64,000 nucleotides of DNA from Nocardia sp. NBC_01730 (GTDB taxonomy: Bacteria; Actinomycetota; Actinomycetes; Mycobacteriales; Mycobacteriaceae): the NCBI RefSeq assembly GCF_035920445.1, contig NZ_CP109162.1, positions 8,246,001-8,310,000 of the forward strand. The letters are read 5' to 3'. Made by a program: the position numbers and the translations under genes. Under the pieces are notes generated by a model. The model worked only from the letters and a program-made list of their open reading frames with translations. It did no database searches and was not told the DNA's origin. Shown one piece after another: positions 1-10,300 of the stretch (its first letter is position 1; each line of letters opens with the position of its first letter).

Positions 1-1
1 C

Positions 2-1252
2 GAGCTGCGCGACGAGGGGGCGATCGCGCAGCGGCTGATGATCGTGCTCGGCTCCTCGGAGTATCTGCCCGACTTGCTGATCAACGCGCCGGAGACGATC
101 CGGATGTACGCCGACGGACCCGGCGGTCCGCTGCTGCTCGGTCCGCAGCCCGAGGACGTCGCGCGCGGCATCCTGACCGCCGCCGCACGCTACGACGACG
201 CGAAACGCGCGGTAGCCGCGGCACGTTCGCTGCGCAGACACGAGCTGGCACGAGTGGCCTCGGCCGACCTGCTCGGCATGCTCGACGTGCCGCGGGTGTG
301 CCAGGCGTTGTCGTCGGTGTGGGTCGCGGTGCTGGAGGCGTCGCTGCGCGCGGTGATCCGGGCAAGTGAGGCGGAGCGGGGCGCGCCGGCACCCGCCGAT
401 CTCGCGGTGATCGGCATGGGCAGGCTCGGGGGAATGGAGCTGGGTTACGGCTCCGACGCCGACGTACTGTTCGTGTGCGACCCGAGGCCGGGCGAGGACG
501 AGACCAAAGCCGTCAAGTGGGCGATCGGCGTGGCGGACCGGGTGCGGCAGCTGCTCGGGGCGGCGAGCACCGATCCGCCGCTGCACGTCGACGCCGGGCT
601 GCGGCCGGAGGGGCGCAACGGGGCGCTGGTTCGCACGCTGGCCGCCTACGCCGCCTACTACGAGCAGTGGGCACAGCCATGGGAGGTACAGGCGCTGCTG
701 CGCGCCCACCAGGTGGCGGGCGATCAGGAACTCGGGCTGCGGTTCCTGCACATCATCGACAAGGTGCGGTATCCGGAGGGCGGCGTCTCGACCGATGCGG
801 TCCGCGAGATCCGGCGCATCAAGGCCAGAGTCGATGCCGAGCGGCTGCCGCGCGGCGCCGATCCGGCCACCCACACCAAGCTGGGACGTGGCGGACTCGC
901 CGACATCGAGTGGACCGTTCAACTGATGCAGCTGCGCCACGCCCATGACGTCCTCGGCCTGCACAACACCTCGACGCTGCAATCGCTGGACGTGATCGAG
1001 GAAAACAAGCTGCTGGCCGCCGCGGACGTCGCGCTGCTGCGCGACGCGTGGCTCACCGCGACCAAGGCCCGCAACGCGCTGGTCCTGGTCCGCGGCAAGC
1101 CGACCGATCAGCTACCCGGCCCCGGCCGACTGCTGTCGGCCGTCGCACGCGTAGCGGGATGGCCCAACGACGACGGCAGCGAATTCCTCGACCACTACCT
1201 GCGCGTAACCCGCCGCGCCAAAGCGGTGGTGGAGCGGGTATTCGGTGCATGA
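2..1252 (+). CDS. glnE: Glutamine synthetase adenylyltransferase, C-terminal part (5' end outside window)
   Basis: The reading frame is open from base 2 and runs to a TGA at 1250-1252, giving about 416 residues of a protein that is normally around 1000. The segment holds the second nucleotidyltransferase domain: the motif [19 protein letters not shown] (bases about 421-477) is the G-x-L-G-G-x-E-L-x-x-x-S-D-x-D signature of the C-terminal adenylyl-transferase half of GlnE. In the family this domain adenylylates a tyrosine of glutamine synthetase to lower its activity when nitrogen is plentiful, and the N-terminal half removes the AMP. The presumed target, glnA at 34630-36066, keeps that tyrosine. 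In Mycobacterium the two genes are neighbours; here about 33 kb of mostly accessory DNA lies between them. Confidence 0.95.
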   Translation, partial: ELRDEGAIAQRLMIVLGSSEYLPDLLINAPETIRMYADGPGGPLLLGPQPEDVARGILTAAARYDDAKRAVAAARSLRRHELARVASADLLGMLDVPRVCQALSSVWVAVLEASLRAVIRASEAERGAPAPADLAVIGMGRLGGMELGYGSDADVLFVCDPRPGEDETKAVKWAIGVADRVRQLLGAASTDPPLHVDAGLRPEGRNGALVRTLAAYAAYYEQWAQPWEVQALLRAHQVAGDQELGLRFLHIIDKVRYPEGGVSTDAVREIRRIKARVDAERLPRGADPATHTKLGRGGLADIEWTVQLMQLRHAHDVLGLHNTSTLQSLDVIEENKLLAAADVALLRDAWLTATKARNALVLVRGKPTDQLPGPGRLLSAVARVAGWPNDDGSEFLDHYLRVTRRAKAVVERVFGA

Positions 1253-1437
1253 CGCGGCGAAATCGGCTGTCGCTCATACGGCGCAACGGAAGCTGCGCAG
1301 ACGGGCTGCCAGGACCACCGCGGCCAACCGCCAGGGGTTGAAGCTCCGAGCCTTCGCGACAAACTCGCTACGCCGTCGCCAGTAGCGACGCGAGGTGGAG
1401 ACGCCGGTTGTGCTGTTCGTTTCCGAAGGGCCCGGGC

Positions 1438-1680
1438 TCAGCGGCGCAGGGCGGTCTCGCGTTGCATATGCGTTAGCTTCTCGGGGTTGCGTACGGCGTA
1501 GAGCCCGGTGATGAGGCCGTCGTCGATGCGCACCGCCATGACGGTGTCGATCTCCCCGCCCCGCCGGAGAAGCAGCGCCGGGTAGCCGTTGATCTGTACC
1601 GGCTCGACCGTCATCTCGGCGCCGATCTTGGGCAGGCTGCCCGCCAGTAGACCGGATACCAGGTCGGCCCCCACGATGGG
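1438..1680 (-). pseudogene. ECF sigma factor (SigJ/ECF41-like) C-terminal remnant
   Basis: About 80 codons resemble only the SnoaL-like C-terminal tail of SigJ/ECF41-type sigma factors: phrases such as NGYPALLLRRGGEIDTVMAV and DDGLITGLYAVRNPEKL are typical of that tail. The sigma-2 and sigma-4 DNA-binding domains that should precede it are absent, because the frame becomes unrelated sequence beyond about 1680. The apparent GTG start at 1674 has no convincing ribosome binding site. This is best read as a truncated gene left by a rearrangement next to glnE. A short open stretch on the opposite strand ending at 1770 may be another gene tail, but I could not identify it. Confidence 0.6.
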
Positions 1681-1788
1681 CGACAGTGCGGCCTGGAGCT
1701 GGTGGAGCTGCGCGTCGGCCAGATAGGGAGGTTCTACGAGCCCGGCATGTTCGACGCCGTGCTCAACTGATCGGCAGGCGAATCCCGG

Positions 1789-1819
1789 CCCGGCCCATGA
1801 TCATTCGATCAGGGCCGGG
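1789..1819. terminator. Strong hairpin, terminator-like
   Basis: CCCGGCCC(a)TGAT pairs with ATCAGGGCCGGG across the six-base loop CATTCG. No T-run follows, so the hairpin could serve either strand. It separates the sigma-factor debris from the membrane-protein gene that ends at 1979. Confidence 0.45.
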
Positions 1820-1978
1820 AACAGGAGGTTCGGGCAAGAATTCGATGCCATCCGAGCCTCCTGGCCACCGCACCGCCCGCCGCTTCGCGTCGCTCCGATC
1901 GCCGCCTGAGGACAGGGAGCCACGGCTAGTCGGATTCCGCACCGCCAGACTTCCTGATAGCCCCCTCCCGGCCCCCGG

Positions 1979-2626
1979 TTACCGGCCCGCTGCCCTGAGG
2001 AACACGACGGAACCAGCGATGACCAGCACTGCGGCCAGGAGCGTGTATCTGCGGGCTTTGCGTAGTTTCTCCCGTACCTGCCAGGCGTGCGCGGTCACCA
2101 GCAGCCATCGCAGGCAGGGATCGGTTCGGGTGATATTGCGATGGGCCACTGCCAGGCCACGTTCCAGCGTGCCGCGTTCGTCGGGTCTCGCCGATGCGAG
2201 CTGCCGGGCGATCTGCGCTGCGATATGCCGATGGCGCAATAGATCGTCGACGCTGGTGGCCAGAGAGCCGAAGTAGTACCACGGCTCAGCGTCGAGTTGT
2301 TCACGGAGTTGGCGTATGACCGGTCCCGTGAGAGTGGCCGGTGTGGTCATCGGCGGGATCAGGGCCTCGCTGGTTTGCCAGACCGCCAGGGCGACGCCCA
2401 GCAATGCCGCTAGCAGACCACCACCCGCCCATGCCGCATGGGTCCAGTCGGTAATCTTGCCGACAGCGGTCAATGGCCCGCCGCCGAGCAGCAGCACCCC
2501 GACCGCACCGATCGACGCGATGGTCCAGCGTGCGGCGGCCCGGCTGTCGGCGATGGAATCCAGCGGCGACGGCAGCGCATCCAACGTCGCGGTGCTGGGA
2601 ATCTCAGCGGGTTGGTCGGAGCTCAT
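1979..2626 (-). CDS. Three-helix membrane protein of the CHAT locus
   Basis: 215 residues with three hydrophobic segments: about residues 34-57 (begins WTIASIGAVGVLLLGGGPL), 64-85 (AAWAGGGLLAALLGVALAVW) and 193-213 (YTLLAAVLVIAGSVVFLRAA). A roughly 100-residue soluble region between the second and third segments contains RQLREQLDAEPWYYFG and many Arg and Leu residues. No enzyme motif is visible. Its ATG overlaps the stop of the 53-residue gene upstream (ATGA at 2623-2626), so the two are translationally coupled and point away from the CHAT-STAND-TPR gene. A membrane partner or effector for that protein is an inference from position only; the family is not one I recognise. Confidence 0.75.
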   Translation of the reverse strand: MSSDQPAEIPSTATLDALPSPLDSIADSRAAARWTIASIGAVGVLLLGGGPLTAVGKITDWTHAAWAGGGLLAALLGVALAVWQTSEALIPPMTTPATLTGPVIRQLREQLDAEPWYYFGSLATSVDDLLRHRHIAAQIARQLASARPDERGTLERGLAVAHRNITRTDPCLRWLLVTAHAWQVREKLRKARRYTLLAAVLVIAGSVVFLRAAGR

Positions 2627-2784
2627 GCGGTGTCCTTGCGGAACACAACACCCAGCGGGCCGGGGTTGTCGTCGGGAAGATCCACATATGGCGCCCACTT
2701 CTGCCCGTCGAAGAACTCTAGCGAACCAGAGTCGTTGATCCGCACTGCGTTCTTCTGAGTGGGCTCCTCCGGAGTATCTGACAT
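2623..2784 (-). CDS. Small 53-residue protein of the CHAT locus
   Basis: 53 residues, acidic, with the central sequence LEFFDGQKWAPYVDLPDD. Similar little proteins with a 'FFDG..W.PY..LPDD' core tend to sit beside CHAT-domain genes in actinobacteria (from memory, not checked). There is no signal peptide or membrane segment. The start is the ATG at 2782-2784. The stop overlaps the start of the downstream membrane-protein gene, which makes a two-gene operon divergent from the CHAT gene. A role as adaptor, substrate or inhibitor of the protease is a guess. Confidence 0.7.
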   Translation of the reverse strand: MSDTPEEPTQKNAVRINDSGSLEFFDGQKWAPYVDLPDDNPGPLGVVFRKDTA

Positions 2785-3028
2785 GGTGACAGTATTCCTT
2801 GATGTGTTGCGGGAGTGGAGGTTTCCGCTCGGCCGGAGAGCGGATTGCCTGGTGCAGGCCGGAACCCCGTGATCTCGACCTGCTTCGAAGCCCCCCGATG
2901 ACCGTCGGCGGAGTTCCTTCTGGATCCGCTGGCTGTCGCACCAGTGTGCATGCCCGCGAGCCGTTCCGCGCATCCGGGATGCTCGCCCGTGCCGTGCCGC
3001 CATACTGGTCCACAAAGGAGGTTCGTCT
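2785..3028. promoter_or_regulatory. Divergent intergenic region of the CHAT locus
   Basis: About 245 bases separate the two divergent transcription units and must hold both promoters. The only clear signal is AAAGGAGG at 3014-3021, seven bases before the GTG of the CHAT gene, an unusually strong ribosome binding site for this window. No operator palindrome was evident. Confidence 0.5.
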
Positions 3029-6000
3029 GTGATCAGGCTGGCGATCGACACCGCACTTGTGACGGGCGACATCGGATGCGAGCAGATCAGGCAGATGCCA
3101 ACGGCGGCGGATCAGCGTTTGACCGATCTGCTGTGGCGGTCGGACCGACAGCCGTCGGCAGAGTTGTTGCGGGAGTTGGGTGTTGCTCTTGGACACCGCT
3201 TCTTGGACGGTCCCGTCGGCGATGCGCTGGCCGAGGAGCTACAGCAGCCCGGCCGTCATCGGCTCGGCATCGAGGTCACCGATCCCGCGGTCGCTGATCT
3301 ACCGTGGGAAACGCTCGTACCGCCAGGCCGCACTATGCCATTGGCCTTGGATCCTGCCGTCGATCTGTACCGGACGGTGCGGATCGGTGCGTGCTCCGCC
3401 GCTGGTGTCGAGGGGCCGCTGCGGATACTCGCGGCGATCGGCAGCCCGGATGCGAGCAGTCTGGAATTGTTGGACTACGAGCGGGAACTCGGCAGGATCC
3501 TGGACGCGGTGGATCCCGGCCACCGCAGCGGTGTGCGGGTGCGCATCCTGGAATGGGGCAGCACGGCGGCGATCAGGGCTGCGCTTGCCGAGGAAGAGTT
3601 CCACATCCTGCACGTTTCCTGCCATGCCGGTCCCGGAGCGCTACTGCTGGAGACCGGCACCGGCGCAGAAGACCGTGTGGACGCCGCACGGTTCCTGGCC
3701 GAGGCCTTCCCGCCTGGCCGCACCGTACCGCTGATCTCGCTGACCGGCTGCTCTACTGCGCGCGACGGGAAGTCCGAACTCCCCGGGTTGGCCAGAAGCT
3801 TGCTTGGGCACGGTGCGCCAGCCGTATTGGCGATGAACGGTGTGGTCAGCGACAACTACGTCATCGATCTCTGCGCCAAATTGTATGAAAGGCTCGCGGG
3901 TCAACAGGAATCAGCCCTGCTCACGGTGTTTTCCGAAGTCCGACGGGAGTTGGAGCGTGCGCCCCGCCCGCTGCCGGAGTGGGCGAGACCGGTTTTGTTC
4001 CTCGCCGATCCCGAGCTGCGGCTGACGGGTCGAGGCAATGCCGCAGAGCATGCCGTGCAACCACCGGAGCCAGCGGTCATCCGGGACGGCGCAGCACACA
4101 AACCTGGTGATTTCATCGGTCGCAGAAGCGCTTTGCGCCGGTTGTCCCGAGCGGAGCCGCGCATTGTGTTGCACGGCATCGGTGGGGTCGGCAAAACCAG
4201 CCTCGCTGCCGAGCTTGCGCAGCGCTTCCGGATCGCAGGTGGCGTGGTCGTGGCGATAAGTGGCGCCACCACGGTCGACGCGATTCTGGAACAGCTCCGC
4301 CGGGAGCTGAGGTTCTACTGTGGAAAACAGGAAGTCGCAGAGTCGGATCCGCTGCGACAGTTGGTCATCGTGCTGGCCGAGCGCAGCCGGGATCAGCGCG
4401 ATCGTCTCGCGGCGATTGCCAGAAGCACTGTGCTGATCATGCTCGTGCTGGACGACTTCGAAGACAACCTGGACGTCGAGCATCAACTGAGCGACCCGGA
4501 GCTGGCGGCGTTTCTCCTGGCTTGGCCGGAGCGTCATCGGCTGGTCATCACCAGCAGACACCCGTTCCCATTACCCGGCCTCGACACCTATCCACTCGGC
4601 CCGCTGTCCTGGCAAGAGACGCGCAAGCTGATCTGGCGGCTGCCCGGCCTCGACCGGTTGACGCCGCGAGAGCAGTGGCAGGTGTGGACTCAGCTCGGCG
4701 GTCATCCGCGTTCGCTGGAATACCTCGACGCGCTGTTGCGCGACGGCGTCGCCCGATTCGATGAGGTGACTGACCGCCTGCGAGTGGCCCTGGCAGGCCG
4801 TGGTGTCCGAGACGGCGACTTGGGGGAGAAGCTCGCCGAAACCGGCGCGTTGATCGCCGAAGACGTGCTGCTGCCGCAGCTGATCGCCCACCTCGACACG
4901 GTGCCGCTTGCCAGGCGACTGCTGCTGGGTGCATCGGTGTACCGGCTCCCGGTGGACAGAACCGGCCTCGCCTGGCAGGTCGCCTCCGTGTCCGGTGATG
5001 AGCAGCCGCCACCAGCTCCGGACGGTCTGGACGATGCCATCGACAAACTGCTGCAACTCGGGTTGCTGGCGCCCTCCGAGCTCGGGTACCTGGTGCACCG
5101 ATGGACGGCGGGGACCATAGCCCGGCTGGCCGGTCGAGAACAGTTGGCCGACAGGCACCGACAGGCAGCCGACTACCGGGGCTGGCGGATGGGTGCGACC
5201 TCCGAACAACTCGACTACATCCAGCAGGCGATCGAGGCGAGATACCACCAGCTGGCCGCAGGCAGTGTGGAAGAGGCGATCAGGTACACCGAGCTGGCCT
5301 GCCGAGAGTTGGACGTCGCCGGCCACTGGTCCTGGGAGGAGCGGCTGCGTCGTGAGGTACTGGCTGTGGCGCCACCGGGATCACAACAGTCGGCCCAGCT
5401 CACCGCGGATCTCGGTGGGCTGTACATGCGGAGGGGCGAGTACGAGCAGGCGGTCGCCAAGTACCAGGAGGCATTGACTATCTTCCGGAGGCTGGGCGCC
5501 GACGGCGATATTGCGTGTGCGCTGCAGCAGCTGGGCCTGATCGCCGAAAGTAAAGGCAACCGCAGGGAGGCGGAAGGGCTGTTCCGGGAATCGATGTCTA
5601 TCAAGGAACGAATCGGTGACCGGTGGGCAATGGCCATCACTATCCATAATCTCGCTGGGATAGCAATGGACAACGGCGACGATCAGCTGGCCGAGGAACA
5701 ATACCTCGACGCGCTGGATATATCGCAGGAACTGGGCGATCTGGAGGGAATCGCGGCAAGCCATCACCAGATCGGCATCCTGGCTTTCCGTGCCAAGGAT
5801 TACGTCAGGGCGGAACGATGCATCCAGGTCGCCCTGTCGAACTACAATCGATTGCGCGACCGCATCAATATCGGAAACGGATTGGTCATTCTCGCCAGAA
5901 TTTCGCTCGCCCTTTTCTACTACGAGACAGCTCAGGTCAACCTCCGGGCAGCCTTGGAGGTCTTCGAGGACATCGGCAGCAACCGTCACATCGCCGAGTG

Positions 6001-7150
6001 CTACCTACAGCTCGGCGAGATCGCGCGTGATGTTGGCGAGCTCGACTGGGCCGAGATCTGCTTCGCACGCGCACAAGCCATTTTCTCGGCCGTAGGTGAG
6101 CAGGTTTTCCTGGCCATGTGCAGCCGGGGATTGGGTGCCGTCCGCACGGTTCTGGGGCGGGTCGCCGATGCGGTGCCGTGCACGGTCGCGGCGTGGTTCT
6201 ACGAAAGCGACCATCATGTGAACCAGCGAAATATCGAATGGCTCGCGATTCAACGTATGGAGCTCGGTGCTCATGCCTTCAGCGATGTGCTGCTGGAATT
6301 TTGCGATCCGGCGCGGGCGGCCTATGTACTGGAACAGACCGAGTCGTTCATCGAACTCTACAACTCATATCCGAGCCCCACGCACCTAGGTAGCGGATAC
6401 ATCAAGCTCGGAATAGCATCTCACGGGCAGCGGGACTACGGCACCGCCCGGATGTGCTTCGTGCGGGCGTTGCCGATCTGCGAGGCTGCGGGGTATTCGG
6501 AGGGCGTCGCCAAATGCCATGAGGACCTGGGGCTGGTGGGGCTGGAGACCCGGCGCCTGGAGGAGGCCGAGACAAGCTACCTGGCGGCACTCGAGGTCTA
6601 TCAGCGGCTCGACCACGACACGAATATGGCCATTGTCCATCACCAGCTCGGACGGGTCTGCGAGGACCGGAAGGACTATGTGGAAGCGGAGCGGCATTTC
6701 CGCGCCTCGATAGCGATCAAGAGGCGGCTCGGCAATCTGTCGGGCGTCTCCAACAGCACCTTTCACCTCGGCAGGGTCACCCAGTCTCGCGGTGACCTTG
6801 CCCTCGCGGAACGGTACTTCCGCGACTGCCTCGCGATCGACGAGGGGCAGGAAGATTGGCATGGAATAGCGATGGACTACGCCGGACTCGGAAGCATACG
6901 CGCCGAGCAGGGCCTTGCCGCTGAGGCAATTTCCCTGACGGTCGAAGCATTGTCCATCAACCAGCGGATCAAGTCCGACAACGCGATTCGCAACATCACA
7001 GTGCTGCGAGAGGAACGCGCGAAACTCGGTGATGACGAGTTCACCAGGATCCTGCGTCACAACCTCGACCAGCTGTGGGTGTCCCGAGTCCTCGAGCTCA
7101 CAACGGTCCTGCCGAGCACTCGACAGGATGCTCGCATCGATAGAAGTTGA
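3029..7150 (+). CDS. CHAT protease - STAND ATPase - TPR protein
   Basis: 1373 residues in three parts. Residues about 60-330 form a CHAT (caspase-like) peptidase domain, with the catalytic pair visible as His199 in LHVSCHAG and Cys241 in LTGCSTARD. Residues about 355-620 form a STAND/NB-ARC-type ATPase: Walker A GIGGVGKTS at 383-391, Walker B LVLDD at 472-476, and an ITSR sensor-like motif. Residues about 790-1310 hold roughly a dozen tetratricopeptide repeats with pairings such as GEYEQAVAKYQEAL and GNRREAEGLFRES. In known proteins of this design the repeats hold the ATPase inactive until a ligand binds, oligomerisation follows, and the protease is released; this is used in bacterial conflict and suicide systems. 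No signal peptide is seen, so it should be cytosolic. The GTG start has an excellent ribosome binding site. The specific trigger and substrate are unknown. Confidence 0.93.
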   Translation: MIRLAIDTALVTGDIGCEQIRQMPTAADQRLTDLLWRSDRQPSAELLRELGVALGHRFLDGPVGDALAEELQQPGRHRLGIEVTDPAVADLPWETLVPPGRTMPLALDPAVDLYRTVRIGACSAAGVEGPLRILAAIGSPDASSLELLDYERELGRILDAVDPGHRSGVRVRILEWGSTAAIRAALAEEEFHILHVSCHAGPGALLLETGTGAEDRVDAARFLAEAFPPGRTVPLISLTGCSTARDGKSELPGLARSLLGHGAPAVLAMNGVVSDNYVIDLCAKLYERLAGQQESALLTVFSEVRRELERAPRPLPEWARPVLFLADPELRLTGRGNAAEHAVQPPEPAVIRDGAAHKPGDFIGRRSALRRLSRAEPRIVLHGIGGVGKTSLAAELAQRFRIAGGVVVAISGATTVDAILEQLRRELRFYCGKQEVAESDPLRQLVIVLAERSRDQRDRLAAIARSTVLIMLVLDDFEDNLDVEHQLSDPELAAFLLAWPERHRLVITSRHPFPLPGLDTYPLGPLSWQETRKLIWRLPGLDRLTPREQWQVWTQLGGHPRSLEYLDALLRDGVARFDEVTDRLRVALAGRGVRDGDLGEKLAETGALIAEDVLLPQLIAHLDTVPLARRLLLGASVYRLPVDRTGLAWQVASVSGDEQPPPAPDGLDDAIDKLLQLGLLAPSELGYLVHRWTAGTIARLAGREQLADRHRQAADYRGWRMGATSEQLDYIQQAIEARYHQLAAGSVEEAIRYTELACRELDVAGHWSWEERLRREVLAVAPPGSQQSAQLTADLGGLYMRRGEYEQAVAKYQEALTIFRRLGADGDIACALQQLGLIAESKGNRREAEGLFRESMSIKERIGDRWAMAITIHNLAGIAMDNGDDQLAEEQYLDALDISQELGDLEGIAASHHQIGILAFRAKDYVRAERCIQVALSNYNRLRDRINIGNGLVILARISLALFYYETAQVNLRAALEVFEDIGSNRHIAECYLQLGEIARDVGELDWAEICFARAQAIFSAVGEQVFLAMCSRGLGAVRTVLGRVADAVPCTVAAWFYESDHHVNQRNIEWLAIQRMELGAHAFSDVLLEFCDPARAAYVLEQTESFIELYNSYPSPTHLGSGYIKLGIASHGQRDYGTARMCFVRALPICEAAGYSEGVAKCHEDLGLVGLETRRLEEAETSYLAALEVYQRLDHDTNMAIVHHQLGRVCEDRKDYVEAERHFRASIAIKRRLGNLSGVSNSTFHLGRVTQSRGDLALAERYFRDCLAIDEGQEDWHGIAMDYAGLGSIRAEQGLAAEAISLTVEALSINQRIKSDNAIRNITVLREERAKLGDDEFTRILRHNLDQLWVSRVLELTTVLPSTRQDARIDRS

Positions 7151-7303
7151 TCCGGCACCGGCCGCCAGGTCGACTCGACAGAGGTGTGATCCCGAAGCCG
7201 AGGGTTGTCGTCCCCGGATACCCGCAAGCGCAGCCACTGTTACTGCTGAATGGACTGAGCCGGTGCCCGGCTTGTAGCGGTATCGGATAGCTCGAGACAG
7301 GCT

Positions 7304-10300
7304 CTATTCTGTGGCGTCGGACCGAGTTGAATCCGCATCGTCGGTTATCTCCTGCGCTAATTCGGCGATGCGAGGCGCGTCGAACAAGGACCGCACAGTC
7401 AGCGTCACTCCCAGGACCTCCCGGATCCGAACAGCCAGCCTGGTGATCAAGAGGGAGTGCCCCCCGAGATCGAAGAAACTGTCGTCGATCCCGACCCGTT
7501 CCACCCCCAGCACTTCGCCGAATAATGCTGCCAGCAACTTCTCCTGATCGGTGCGCGGTGCCCGATACGCCGTATCGGTGTATTCCGGGGCGGGGAGTGC
7601 CCGGCGATCCACTTTCCCATTCGCTGTCAACGGCAGTGCTGTCATGGCCGTGATCGCTGATGGCACCAGGTATTCGGGCAATCGGGACGAGACAAACCGA
7701 CGAACCTCGCTTGCTGCCATGGCACTACCGTTTGCCGGCACGATGTAGCCCACCAGTCGCTTGTCTCCCGGTCGGTCCTCGCGTACCACTACCGCGGCGC
7801 GCGCTACCGCGGTATGGGCGACGAGCGCCGCTTCCACTTCGCCGGGCTCGATCCGAAATCCCCGAATCTTTACCTGGTCATCGACCCGCCCTACGAACTC
7901 CAACTGACCCCTGGGATTCCACCGAACGACGTCCCCTGTCCGGTACATCCGATCGCCGTCGGCCGCCGGATAGGGGTTCGCCACAAACCGCGACGATGTC
8001 AACGCTGCCCGCCCCAGGTAGCCTCTGGCCAATTGCACACCCGCCACATAGAGTTCTCCCGCGACCCCTACCGGGACCGGCCGCAACCGGCCATCCAGCA
8101 CGAACACCTGCGTATTCCCGACCGGCGAACCGATCGGCACAGTCGGGTCGGTGCCGGACAGCGGGGCACTCATCGAAACGCACACAGTAGCCTCGGTCGG
8201 ACCGTACCCATTGACCATCCGCCGTGTGGCCGACCATCGCGCGGCCAACCCGGGAGGGCAAGGTTCCCCTGCGACAACGAGATCGGTAACAGACCGTAGT
8301 TCCGCTGGATGAATCCCATCGAGCACACCGGGAGTGAGAACCGCATGGGTCACCCGGCATTCGGTGATCAGGTCGGCGAGCTCTGCACCGACCACCCGGC
8401 TCTGCGCGGGTATCACGAGTGCGGCCCCGGATCCGAGCGCCAGTAGCAGTTCGAAGAACGCGGCGTCGAAGCTGGCGGAGGCGAACTGCAACACGCGACT
8501 GTTGTCGTCGATGTCGAGCAGATCACGCTGGGCCGCGAGGAGATTGGCGACGCCGGTGTGGGTGATGACAACGCCTTTGGGGAGGCCCGTTGATCCAGAG
8601 GTGTAGATCACGTAGGCCGCGTCGAGTGGACGCAACGGGCGCAGGCGGTCGGCATCGGTGATCGGGTCGCTGTTGTGTCCGGCAACGAGCGCTGCCGTCT
8701 CAGCGGTGTCCAGCGCGAGCACCGGAATGTCTGCCGGCAATGCAATCGAATCCGACGACAACGCCGATCCGGCTGTGCTGGACTGGGCCAGGATCAATCG
8801 CACGGTGGCGTCGCCGAGCATGAACCCGATCCGTTCGCGTGGGTAGTCGGGATCGATAGGAAGGTACGCCGCGCCTGCTTTTGATATTGCCATGATTGCC
8901 ACGATCATCCGCAAAGATCGTGGCAACACGATTGCGACGATCATCTCCGGGCCGACGCCGCAGTCGATCAATACCCGCGCCAACCGGTTGGACTGGTGAT
9001 CCAGCTCCAGATAGGACAACGACCGATCACCGGATGTCACCGCGGTGGCATCCGGCACCCGAGCGACCTGACGGGCGAACAACTCCGCGACCGTCAACGG
9101 TTGTACCGGCCCAACGCTGTTGCCTGCGTCGTTCCACTCCACCAGCAACCTACGCCGCTCCACATCGTCGAGCAGATCGATCGACCCCGTCCGAGCGCCC
9201 GAATCGGCCACAACAGCTTCGAGCACTCGCCTCAGCCGAGTGAGCAACATCTTGATGGTGTCCGGATCGAACAGATCGGTCCGAAATTCCACCACGCCGT
9301 CCACCGCGACACCGACCGCGCCGAGACCACCGCGTTCGGTCATGCTGAAGGCCAAATCCATTCGGGCGGTGCCGGTATCGACGAACTCCGAGCGTGCCTC
9401 CAGCTCGGGTCCCAGACCTTCGGCCGATACGGGATCGGCTTGCTCGGTGTTGTCCCAAGCGAGCATCACTTGGAATATCGGGTGGTTGGCCGTCGACCGC
9501 GTCGGATTGACGGCCTCGACGAGGCGCTCGAAGGGGATATCCTGATGAGCGTAGGCATCCAGGCAACGTTCCCGTACCTGCGTGAGAAGCTCCGCGAAAG
9601 TGGGATCACCGGAGAGATCCGTCCGCAGCACAAGAGTGTTCACGAAGAACCCGACCGATTCGTCGAGTGCCTCGTCGGTGCGTCCGGCGACAGGCGAACC
9701 TATGACAATGTCGTCACCGCCACCCATGCGCGACAGCAGCACCGCCAACGCCGCGTTGACAACCATGAACACGCTCGCCCCGTTGGCTCGGGCAAGTCTC
9801 TCCAATCCCGTACACAACTCGGCTGACCACGAAAAGCGCTCGGCTGCACCCGTATACGAGACCACTGGCGGAGAAGGTCGATCAACGGGCAACATTATCC
9901 GTTCCGGCGTTCCGGCCAAGACCCGTTTCCAGTAGCCCAGCTGTTCGGCGATCCGACTGTCCGGATCAGCCTGCTCGCCGAGCAGATCCTGTTGCCACAG
10001 CGTGTAATCCACGTACTGCACCGGCAGTGGTGCCCATTCCGGCGCTCGCCCCGCCCGACGTGCCACATACGCCTGGCTGAAATTCCGCCACAGCGGTCGG
10101 ATAGACCAACCATCGGCGGCAATGTGATGGACCACGACAACTAGCAGATGCCGGTCCGCGCCCACGTCGAACAACCACGCCCGCACTGGAATCTCCGACT
10201 CCAGATCGAAGGCATAGTGCACCGCATCGGCTACCGCCGTTTCAGCCTCGACTTGCTGCGAGATCATCAACCGTGGACAAACATCCTCGACCGGAAGCAC

